From an uncultured Methanobrevibacter sp. (GTDB taxonomy: Archaea; Methanobacteriota; Methanobacteria; Methanobacteriales; Methanobacteriaceae): 5,569 bases of DNA. The stretch spans positions 1-5,569 of the forward strand of contig CACZNW010000171.1 of NCBI GenBank assembly GCA_902782595.1. The letters run 5' to 3'. Position numbers and translations under genes: made by a program. The notes under the pieces were generated by a model. That model had not been told where the DNA came from, ran no database searches, and saw only the letters and a program-made list of their open reading frames with translations. Numbering within the stretch: the stretch's first letter is position 1; each line of letters begins with the position of its first letter. Shown piece by piece: positions 1 to 4,860 of this stretch.

Positions 1-129
1 AAGAATTCAAGGACACAAACTCCCCATCAAACTCAAGCCAAGGATTTTAAAATAAAAAATGAAAAAAAGTTTAACTTGATAGCAATGATGCATTACAATC
101 ATTTATCCGCCATCACTTCCATTATATAA
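1..129 (+). other. Left edge; possible end of an upstream gene
   Basis: All three plus-strand frames are open from the window edge, with stops at 48-50 (frame 3), 53-55 (frame 2) and 127-129 (frame 1). Frame 2 ends in a basic tail (GHKLPIKLKPRILK) that looks like a plausible protein C-terminus. Frame 1 runs 42 codons but overlaps the TATA-like box of the RNA candidate that follows. The sequence cannot decide which frame, if any, is coding, and no family is recognised. Confidence 0.2.
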
Positions 130-131
130 AT
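122..131 (+). promoter_or_regulatory. TATA box for the candidate ncRNA
   Basis: TTATATAAAT matches the archaeal TATA box. Archaeal transcription normally begins about 25 bases downstream, which puts the start near 150, close to the point where the GC-rich structured segment begins. The spacing to the island is the main support; the exact start is inferred. Confidence 0.5.
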
Positions 132-149
132 AATTTGCAGGCAATCATA

Positions 150-320
150 TGGAGTGATGTGATAACGCATAAGTCCGATAGGATGTAACCTGCTGGTGAT
201 GCGGCGGGACCTGCACCGGCACTGCTGAGTATGAAGGGTCTGTAGGATTACAGTATACATAGCATCAAATGAAGTCACAGCAGGTTCTGCAGATAGGAAC
301 TATTTGTTTTGGTGTTTTTA
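150..320 (+). ncRNA. Candidate structured non-coding RNA, about 170 nt
   Basis: A GC-rich island (51% G+C over 181-300, by count) stands in DNA that is otherwise near 25-30%, the classic sign of an RNA gene in an AT-rich archaeon. Every plus-strand frame is broken by stops. Visible pairings: a perfect 9-bp long-range helix 187-195 with 278-286; then, across unpaired G196, either 197-200 with 274-277 or a perfect 6-bp 197-202 with 262-267; an internal arm with 229-232 paired to 255-258 and a 5-bp hairpin 240-244/249-253 with a GGAT loop; and a 7-bp terminal hairpin 290-296/300-306 followed by a T-rich tract. It does not show the conserved motifs I know for RNase P RNA, SRP RNA, tRNA, or the cobalamin and TPP riboswitches. 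The nearest plus-strand gene starts about 380 bases later, so an independent small RNA fits better than a riboswitch. Function unknown; both ends are approximate. Confidence 0.6.
290..319 (+). terminator. Hairpin and T-run ending the candidate ncRNA
   Basis: Bases 290-296 pair with 300-306 (seven pairs including one G-T, loop GAA). They are followed directly by TTTTGGTGTTTTT. Archaea terminate mainly on oligo-T, so the T-rich tract alone would be a plausible 3' end; the hairpin strengthens the call. Confidence 0.5.
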
Positions 321-702
321 AGAGCTTTTAGATTGATTTTCAATGGTTAAAAGAAAATAAAAGACTAATACGATGACAATAAAGTTAAACGAGAATTTTA
401 CAAGAGACAAAAATGCCGGAATGAAATTAAAGCATGAATCTATTAACTTACAATACATTTGACAACTGCAAATTACTTTTTTATAAATCCAATCCACAGT
501 TGTTCTATGAGCCATGTCAAAGTTATGACAACCGATTATTTCAGACAGTCGCCCTCTTAAATCCATATCATGAATTTCACCGGCTCCCATTTTCTAAAGC
601 AGAAAAAATACTTAATTTAAAACAGCTTAAAATTTATTGTTTTTCATGTAAAAATTGTCTTAACCTTGTAAAATTGTTTTAACCTCATAATATTGCTCTA
701 AT
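321..702. other. No confident gene; possible relic
   Basis: No reading frame here has a good ribosome binding site or a recognisable product. Two overlapping frames on opposite strands stay open: 434-682 plus (82 codons) and 318-590 minus (90 codons). The minus frame has a more protein-like first part (roughly 590-480, with the stretch DLRGRLSEIIGCHNFDMAH), then turns hydrophobic and low-complexity. It may be a fragment of a lost gene, but I recognise no family. The plus frame looks like its shadow. A tandem repeat lies at the right end. Confidence 0.25.
647..684 (+). repeat. Two-copy tandem repeat, 19-nt unit
   Basis: The segments 647-665 and 666-684 are adjacent copies of a 19-nt unit (15 of 19 identical). 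The core AAAATTGTYTTAACC occurs at 651-665 and 670-684 with a single C/T difference. The second copy ends 18 bases before the proposed start of the Rpn-like gene, so it could be an operator or simple slippage. No function is shown. Confidence 0.5.
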
Positions 703-1689
703 TTGAAACTTAATGATTTATATACTTTGAAATCCAATATTATGTTGTATACAGATGAAGATATTAAATTTAATATCATGTCAATGTTTGGAGGAATATT
801 TTACATGGCGAAAAATAATCCTCAATCAGCTGACAGATTCTATAAATTCACCTATAAAACCTTAGATATCAAATTTCACAGATACATATATGGTGAAGGT
901 GAATATATAGAATTCATTGAAACCGAAATACCCGACACCGGTCAGCGAAAAGACATGGTGGTTATACAAGACGGTAAAACCATCCGAATAACCGAATTTA
1001 TGGCCACCGACTTAAATAGTGATAAATTAGATGATATCTTTGATTATCATGATTCATCAAGAATTGACCCGGTTTATCACGGTTTGGAGGTTAAAACTGG
1101 AGTAGTCAGTATCGCTGACCCGAATCATGGCAAAAAGCTAGTAGAGATTGATGACCACATATGTTTCCGTGTGAGTCCAATATTTACCAAAGACAAGGAC
1201 GGATGGAAAGTTTTAAGTACCATTACCTACAAAGTTATAGGACAAGAGGAATTAACTGACACAGAAGCAATCGATTTGCTTATACTGCCAGACATGGACA
1301 TTAATTTGCCAATAAAAGGACTGATGAAGACCATCATCTTTTTAATTGGACATGCCATTATTCCCGACAAAGAATTTAAAACCGACATCATCTATTGTGA
1401 AATGAGAGCTCTTGCCAGATTTTTCAAAGATGAAGAATTGTCAGAGATGATTGAAATGCTAAAACTAGAAACAAAAAATCCTGAAATCCAACGAGTCATC
1501 GAAAAATACGGCAAAGGATTTGATGTAATCTATTTTGATGGAAAAGCAGACGGAATACTTGAAGGCAAACTTGAAGCTAAACGTGAAGATGCCAAAAAAT
1601 TTCTAGAAAATGGGGTTGATGAGGAGATCATCTCCAAATGCACCGGAATTTCCATCACCGAAATTAGAAAACTTAAAAGAAAACCTTAA
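703..1689 (+). CDS. Rpn family recombination-promoting nuclease / putative transposase
   Basis: This 328-residue protein resembles the Rpn-like PD-(D/E)XK proteins common in gut and rumen Methanobrevibacter. Characterised bacterial Rpn proteins are DNA endonucleases that promote RecA-independent recombination. Candidate core residues are D84 (RKDMVV), E98 (RITEFM) and the E129-V-K131 pair (LEVKTG); which of these form the active site is uncertain. The C-terminus (about 286-327) has the typical basic tail: EGKLEAKREDAKKFL, then GVDEEIISKCTGISITEIRKL, a helix-turn-helix-like element. Length is usual for the archaeal form. The TTG at 703 is chosen because an in-frame stop lies at 688-690 and the next start, ATG at 742, would remove 13 residues. 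No Shine-Dalgarno site is visible, so the message may be leaderless. The stop codon lies inside the terminator stem. The gene is monocistronic and converges on a broken DUF3800 gene. The family is confident; the activity of this copy is not. Confidence 0.85.
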   Translation: MKLNDLYTLKSNIMLYTDEDIKFNIMSMFGGIFYMAKNNPQSADRFYKFTYKTLDIKFHRYIYGEGEYIEFIETEIPDTGQRKDMVVIQDGKTIRITEFMATDLNSDKLDDIFDYHDSSRIDPVYHGLEVKTGVVSIADPNHGKKLVEIDDHICFRVSPIFTKDKDGWKVLSTITYKVIGQEELTDTEAIDLLILPDMDINLPIKGLMKTIIFLIGHAIIPDKEFKTDIIYCEMRALARFFKDEELSEMIEMLKLETKNPEIQRVIEKYGKGFDVIYFDGKADGILEGKLEAKREDAKKFLENGVDEEIISKCTGISITEIRKLKRKP

Positions 1690-1726
1690 AACTCCTCTTT
1701 TAAGGCTTTCTCTTTTTTTATTTTTA
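1684..1726 (+). terminator. Intrinsic-type terminator of the Rpn-like gene
   Basis: A perfect 8-bp stem, CCTTAAAA (1684-1691) with TTTTAAGG (1698-1705), has a six-base loop CTCCTC. After one mismatch, four more pairs extend it outward (GAAA/TTTC). A T-rich tract follows at 1711-1725. The Rpn stop codon (1687-1689) is within the left arm, and the tract overlaps the end of the converging pseudogene. Confidence 0.75.
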
Positions 1727-2155
1727 CAAAAACCTATTAAAATTGAATAAAAAACTATTTAAAAACATAATCACAACTTTCAATGAATCATCGAATTTAT
1801 CTACAATAACTGTTGTTGGAGAAGTTATAGTAATCTTTTCAGCCAATTTAGAAGCTAAAGTATCATACAATACATTATGTATAGAAATCAGGTATTTTAT
1901 GAAGATTTTGTTTGTCCAAGAATATGGCCAAGACCCGATAGTCGATGTTATTAACCTTACCCAATATCTTCTTGATTACATTACGATTGTCTTGTTTCCT
2001 TTAATCTCCAAAACCCTACCTATAATGTCACTGTACTTATTTTGAGCATCTTTAATTAAACTATTTAGATTTTTAGGATCTCCAACAATGATTGCTCCAA
2101 TAACAAAATATTTAGAACCCAAATCTCCGTTTTCATCAATGTAAATATATTTCAT
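1724..2155 (-). pseudogene. DUF3800 family protein, frameshifted and truncated
   Basis: The ATG at 2155 opens the DUF3800 N-terminal signature: MKYIYIDENGDLG, then KYFVIGAIIVGDPKNL. This frame stops at 1976-1978. The homology continues in a second frame (VIKKILGKVNNIDYRVLAIF, then DKQNLHKI) after a shift near 1985, and in a third (HNVLYDTLASKLAEKI, then TTVIVDKFDD) after a shift near 1885. It ends at a stop at 1724-1726. Intact relatives run roughly 60 residues further and carry a conserved QxxD-type motif near the C-terminus, which is absent here. The 3' part was therefore lost at or near the junction with the Rpn terminator. DUF3800 proteins have a conserved acidic DE motif near the N-terminus and are common in mobile and defence-rich regions, but their function is not well established. 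A TATA-like stretch around 2173-2190 could have driven a nearly leaderless transcript. Confidence 0.85.
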
Positions 2156-2159
2156 CAAC

Positions 2160-2454
2160 TATACCATATATCCAAATTATTTAAAAGTTTTTCATTATTT
2201 AAATTTAAAATAAAATTGACCCCATTATGTAAAATTAACTTCATTTAAAACTACCCTACTTATACACTAGAATTAAAAACTAGAAAAAGCAAATAAATTA
2301 TCCCATATGACCTTCTATAAAAATAAGTTTAAAAAAATAAGCATGCAAATGAATAAAAAAACTTATAATTAAACAAGTAGTTTTCATCACAACTATAAAT
2401 TTAATGAATTGTAAAATTAATATTTCAATTAGTTTCTTGCAAATCATATTGTTT
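2160..2454. other. AT-rich intergenic region between two minus-strand genes
   Basis: No credible reading frame. It should hold the 3' end of the zinc-ribbon transcript. On the minus strand, a weak 5-bp stem (TAGTT/AACTA, about 2379-2396) and a run of seven T's at about 2354-2360 could serve as an archaeal oligo-T terminator. The part nearest 2160 probably held the promoter of the DUF3800 pseudogene. Otherwise I see nothing definite. Confidence 0.35.
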
Positions 2455-2634
2455 TTAAAATTCAACATCCACCCGACTGAAACGGGCTCCGCAATGAGGA
2501 CATTTTTCCGGTTCTTTATGAGTAAAATATGCAATCGCTTTTTTATAAGGTTCATATTTGTTTGAAATATCCCCATAACCAGTATTATCAAAATAAAATG
2601 TTTTTTTACATTTTCCACATCTATACATACCCAT
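2455..2634 (-). CDS. Small zinc-ribbon protein (59 aa)
   Basis: The product has two CxxC knuckles, C6-G-K-C9 near the N-terminus and C45-P-H-C48 near the C-terminus, spaced as in a single zinc ribbon that binds one Zn ion through four cysteines. Between them is a polar, tyrosine-rich segment (residues 14-43). There is no membrane segment. The ATG at 2634 is preferred over the in-frame GTG at 2643, because the Shine-Dalgarno sequence GAGGTG (2641-2646) lies six bases upstream of the ATG and contains that GTG. Such mini zinc ribbons occur widely in methanogens as nucleic-acid-binding or protein-binding modules, but this one matches no characterised family that I recognise. It is transcribed alone and is divergent from the small gene at 3041. 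That it is a real gene is well supported by the cysteine pattern and ribosome binding site; its role is unknown. Confidence 0.8.
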   Translation of the reverse strand: MGMYRCGKCKKTFYFDNTGYGDISNKYEPYKKAIAYFTHKEPEKCPHCGARFSRVDVEF

Positions 2635-2660
2635 TACAAACACCTCAATTGAAGTTTTGA

Positions 2661-2680
2661 ATATTATATGTATTAAAAGT
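2661..2680 (-). promoter_or_regulatory. TATA-like promoter of the zinc-ribbon gene
   Basis: Read on the minus strand, this is ACTTTTAATACATATAATAT, an AT-rich box about 30-45 bases upstream of the ATG. Initiation about 25 bases downstream would give a leader of roughly 8-16 bases carrying the GAGGTG site. Position and composition are the only support. Confidence 0.35.
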
Positions 2681-3040
2681 AACAGTGGAAATTATGAATC
2701 AAATTACATGAAATATTTTTCCTCAGGAAAAACCGGCCATAAATTATTTGTTAAGGACATCTTCCAAAATTTGTAAAAATAACCGCTGTTTCTTGTTGAT
2801 TTATGACATTTCGATGAAACCTGTATTATATCTACTATGTTAATATCTTGTATACAAAAAGTTTATAATATGTGAAATATAAAATATTAAATGGAAATTT
2901 AAAGAGAAATACAGTTTTTGAATTGAGAAATTTTTGAAACAGCAACACATCTAAAGACCTGAACTCGTTAAACCATTTAAAGAACTGTATTAACCTATTT
3001 CAAGAATTAAAATGTAGAATTAATGTAGGAAGGATATAAT
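2681..3040. other. Divergent intergenic region with palindromes and a long leader
   Basis: No gene is visible. Bases 2716-2732 form a near-perfect inverted repeat (TTTTTCCT-C-AGGAAAAA). Bases 2848-2857 are the perfect palindrome TTGTATACAA, followed four bases later by a TATA-like TTTATAATA (2862-2870). If that box is used, transcription of the small gene at 3041 would start near 2892 and give a leader of about 150 bases. I found no clear riboswitch-like structure in that leader. Confidence 0.4.
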
Positions 3041-3190
3041 ATGGGTGGCAAAAAGCATGATGAGCCAAAATTGGATTATGACGGTTTTTATAAATTACAT
3101 GGTCATAAACCGACTGGAAGATTAAGCCGAAAGTCAACATGTGAAATCGAAAAGAAGCTCATGGAAATATACGACGAAATAGAAGATTAA
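3041..3190 (+). CDS. Small charged protein of unknown function (49 aa)
   Basis: The ATG at 3041 follows a good Shine-Dalgarno sequence, AGGAAGG, seven bases upstream. The product is soluble and strongly charged. An N-terminal half rich in Lys, His, Tyr and Asp (GGKKHDEPKLDYDGFYKLHG) leads to a basic linker (KPTGRLSRKST) and a C-terminal acidic helix (CEIEKKLMEIYDEIED). There is one cysteine and no metal-binding pair, signal peptide or membrane segment. I recognise no family. It leads a run of similarly tiny plus-strand genes, two of them broken. Size and charge resemble small antitoxin-like or regulatory proteins, but nothing in the sequence proves this and no toxin-like partner is adjacent. 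It is too short for homology-free certainty, so the call depends on the ribosome binding site and ordinary codon use. Confidence 0.6.
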   Translation: MGGKKHDEPKLDYDGFYKLHGHKPTGRLSRKSTCEIEKKLMEIYDEIED

Positions 3191-3275
3191 ACAATTGTAA
3201 AATGGGCGAATAATATTTGAATCGTGTTTCCAGTAGAAATATTTGAAACTAATAAAGTAGAGAAGATAGCATTAA

Positions 3276-3389
3276 ATGAAAGAGATTATCCAATGACATG
3301 AAGAATTTGAAAAAATAGTAGTTGAATTATTTCTGGAAGATGATATGTTGGATGAAATGGTAAATCGAGTAGAAGAAGTTTTATCTTAA
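3276..3389 (+). pseudogene. Small helical protein gene with in-frame TGA
   Basis: From ATG 3276 the frame reads MKEIIQ, then a TGA at 3294-3296, then 30 more codons (HEEFEKIVVELFLEDDM, then LDEMVNRVEEVLS) to TAA at 3387-3389. The downstream part is a plausible acidic amphipathic helix pair, similar in style to its small neighbours. The TGA may have come from a TGG tryptophan codon by one change. An alternative is that only part of the frame was ever coding. A different frame (about 3211-3296, starting GTG and ending PMT) overlaps the 5' part and is an equally weak candidate. There is no close Shine-Dalgarno site; AGAGAAGA ends about ten bases upstream. No family recognised. Confidence 0.4.
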
Positions 3390-3420
3390 CCACATAACTT
3401 TCTTGAAACAAAATAGGGAT

Positions 3421-3547
3421 ATGGCTGTTTTACTTATGATGATTTGAGTTATACGGCGAAGATTGCAAAAAAGAATTTGAAGACGAATTTTTAAAACAAA
3501 CGCCCGTATCAAATTTAAGAAAATTAATATTGGAACTGGTGTTCTAG
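3421..3547 (+). pseudogene. Small acidic protein gene, frameshifted
   Basis: ATG 3421 opens a short frame (MAVLLMMI) that stops at 3445-3447. A second frame then runs without any start codon of its own from about 3443 to TAG at 3545-3547, reading FELYGEDCKKEFEDEF, then LKQTPVSNLRKLILELVF. The second part is compositionally protein-like (charged helix, PVSN turn, hydrophobic helix) and looks like a gene that lost its 5' frame through a small insertion or deletion near 3443. No family is recognised, and the pairing of the two frames is an inference. Confidence 0.4.
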
Positions 3548-3580
3548 TAAAATATTAAACTTAAAAAAGGAGGATGTTGA

Positions 3581-3724
3581 ATGATAACCGAAGATATTGA
3601 AATAGATGACAGTTATCTTCACAGAAAAGCCGAAGAGATTACTAGAAAAATTAATGAAGAAAATAAAAAAATGGCACGAGAAATGTATGAGGAACTTATG
3701 GAATATTTAAATTCCAAAGCATGA
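3581..3724 (+). CDS. Small helical protein of unknown function (47 aa)
   Basis: The ATG at 3581 has the best ribosome binding site in the window: AAGGAGG seven bases upstream. This makes it very likely to be translated despite its size. The product begins with an acidic strand-like segment (MITEDIEIDDSYL), followed by one long charged helix (HRKAEEITRKINEEN, then KKMAREMYEELMEYLNSKA) with coiled-coil-like spacing. There is no cysteine, signal peptide or membrane segment. It lies 33 bases after the broken gene ending at 3547 and may once have been co-transcribed with it. The shape would suit a dimerising regulator or antitoxin, but no DNA-binding motif can be pointed to and no partner gene is beside it. 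Function unknown. Confidence 0.7.
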   Translation: MITEDIEIDDSYLHRKAEEITRKINEENKKMAREMYEELMEYLNSKA

Positions 3725-3915
3725 CACTTCTTAGTTTATCTAATCAATACCTGACTTTTTCCGGTTCACAAATCACTATTCTTTTAAAAGCGGAAACGAC
3801 TCATATTCAACTGCAAACTCAATTTTGAATTGTTAGTTTTAAAAGGGTATAATCCGATGTTAATGTTAAATAGCTTACTTTAAGTTTTAAAGTTTTTTTC
3901 ATACATAAAAAGAAT
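3725..3915. other. Intergenic region with a probable terminator and two palindromes
   Basis: Bases 3815-3824 (AAACTCAATT) pair with 3828-3839 apart from a two-base bulge, giving a 10-bp stem with a TTG loop and a short T-run. This could end transcription of the preceding small gene. CTTTTAAAAG at 3781-3790 is a perfect palindrome. A TATA-like box at 3848-3851 precedes ATCCGATG, a pair repeated at the promoter of the next gene. No gene seen. Confidence 0.4.
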
Positions 3916-3926
3916 ACTATATATAC
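3916..3926 (+). promoter_or_regulatory. TATA box of the membrane protein gene
   Basis: ACTATATATAC is a strong archaeal TATA box. It predicts initiation near 3945, giving a leader of about 25 bases with the GGGGTGAT site. Just downstream, GATGA (3931-3935) and TCATC (3944-3948) form an inverted repeat across the predicted start region, a position where a repressor could act; this is speculative. Confidence 0.55.
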
Positions 3927-3970
3927 ATCCGATGATAAAATTCTCATCATAACAATAAAGGGGTGATTTT

Positions 3971-4789
3971 TTGAATATAGACGATATATTGATTATTATA
4001 ATATTGATCGGCTCGGCAATTTTTTCATTGATATATATTGCTAACGGAATGTATAAAGTAAATATCTTTATGACAATACTGGTTATAGTACTGATTATTT
4101 CTTTTGTGATAACCTTAATTTATTTAATTTCAATATTTACGGGCAATTCTTCAATTGAAGATAAGATGCAATTTATAGGCAATCACACTAAACTTTTTTG
4201 TTTGGGAATAATAGTGATATTTATTGTTTGCATTGCCTGCAGCAATATGGTTCAGACAGAATCAGCCACTACAATGGGACATGTTGAATTAGATGAAGCC
4301 CAGGTTTCAATATACAATAGCGGTGAAGAGTATGTCGGGCATTGGGAACTGGTTGGCACCGGAACAAATCTCGGTGATGCATACCAGCAAAAAAGTCCTG
4401 TTGTGGACCAGTCCATTAAACTTAATTTAAAAGATATTAACTGGGACGGCCAGGTAGATGACGCGAAACTTGAACAAGCGCTGAAAACCAATGAAGATGG
4501 CGTATTGGATAATTATAAACTCACCATTACATTATATGATTCTGATGGAAATTATATTAATAAATATAATTCAGTGCCGATATTAAAAGGTCAGGAGTTA
4601 ATAATCAATAATACTTTGTTCAACGGTGATGAAGGAAGTAATGCCTTTAATTTTGACAAGGAGAAAATGGACAGTACCGATGTAAAATATGTTGAAGCAG
4701 AATTAATTTTAGAAAACACAAATTCCACTAAAAACAAACCGGACTATTATCTGTTTGACATTATTTCTAACAGATTTGAAATAAAATAG
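3971..4789 (+). CDS. Membrane protein with three TM helices and extracytoplasmic domain
   Basis: This 272-residue protein has hydrophobic helices at about 5-25, 32-57 and 74-94, then a soluble domain of some 178 residues. That domain is acidic and beta-rich (for example LDNYKLTITLYDSDGNYI, EAELILENTNS). A cytoplasmic N-terminus would put the domain outside the cell, consistent with its acidity and with N-glycosylation sequons (NNT at 213, NST at 251); the opposite topology cannot be excluded. INWDGQVDD (156-164) followed by NEDGVLDNY resembles a dockerin- or calcium-loop-like acidic stretch but is incomplete. The start is TTG at 3971, with AGGGGTGAT ending four bases upstream; the next ATG would delete the first helix. 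The gene is single, with its own TATA box and terminator. Cysteines 77, 87 and 90 lie in or beside the third helix. I recognise no named family; it is probably one of the lineage-specific surface proteins of Methanobacteriales. Confidence 0.8.
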   Translation: MNIDDILIIIILIGSAIFSLIYIANGMYKVNIFMTILVIVLIISFVITLIYLISIFTGNSSIEDKMQFIGNHTKLFCLGIIVIFIVCIACSNMVQTESATTMGHVELDEAQVSIYNSGEEYVGHWELVGTGTNLGDAYQQKSPVVDQSIKLNLKDINWDGQVDDAKLEQALKTNEDGVLDNYKLTITLYDSDGNYINKYNSVPILKGQELIINNTLFNGDEGSNAFNFDKEKMDSTDVKYVEAELILENTNSTKNKPDYYLFDIISNRFEIK

Positions 4790-4814
4790 ATTTAAGTGAA
4801 ATATTTTAATGATT

Positions 4815-4860
4815 GAAAATCCTTATTAAGAAAAAGGATTTTCTTTCAATTTAATTTTTT
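4815..4860 (+). terminator. Strong terminator of the membrane protein gene
   Basis: A perfect 10-bp stem, GAAAATCCTT (4815-4824) with AAGGATTTTC (4834-4843), has a nine-base loop. It is followed by TTTCAATTTAATTTTTT. It lies 25 bases after the stop codon. Confidence 0.75.

Noticed and set aside
197..228. C/D box small RNA (GTGATGC and CTGA)
   Set aside because: The C box is imperfect and the spacing to CTGA (about 21 bases between boxes, in a strongly paired region) does not fit the usual guide layout with C' and D' boxes.
187..240. CxxC-like pattern in a plus-strand frame within the island (DVTCW, stop, CGGTCTGTAEYEG)
   Set aside because: The frame is broken by stops on both sides, including between the cysteines, and the bases are accounted for by RNA pairing.
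88..303. Open minus-strand frame of about 70 codons across the GC-rich island
   Set aside because: It has no Shine-Dalgarno site and gives an arginine-rich, unrecognisable peptide. The openness follows from the GC-rich structured RNA on the other strand, which has promoter, helices and terminator in the plus orientation.
434..682. 82-codon plus-strand frame upstream of the Rpn-like gene
   Set aside because: Weak ribosome binding site, no recognisable product, opposite a slightly better minus-strand candidate, and it runs through the tandem repeat.
647..684. CRISPR-like repeats
   Set aside because: Only two adjacent imperfect copies with no spacer between them.
1743..2045. 100-codon plus-strand frame opposite the DUF3800 region
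   Set aside because: The opposite strand shows clear DUF3800 sequence across the same bases, so this is a shadow.
2298..2618. 106-codon minus-strand frame overlapping the zinc-ribbon gene
   Set aside because: It is in another frame of the same strand, has no ribosome binding site, and the CxxC pattern belongs to the 2455-2634 frame.
3725..3870. Short minus-strand peptide (FKIEFAVEYESFPLLKE) between 3830 and 3780
   Set aside because: It is bounded by stops within 20 codons and overlaps the hairpin at 3815-3839; too short to support.
4252..4491. 79-codon minus-strand frame opposite the membrane protein gene
   Set aside because: It is a shadow of the ectodomain coding sequence; no ribosome binding site.
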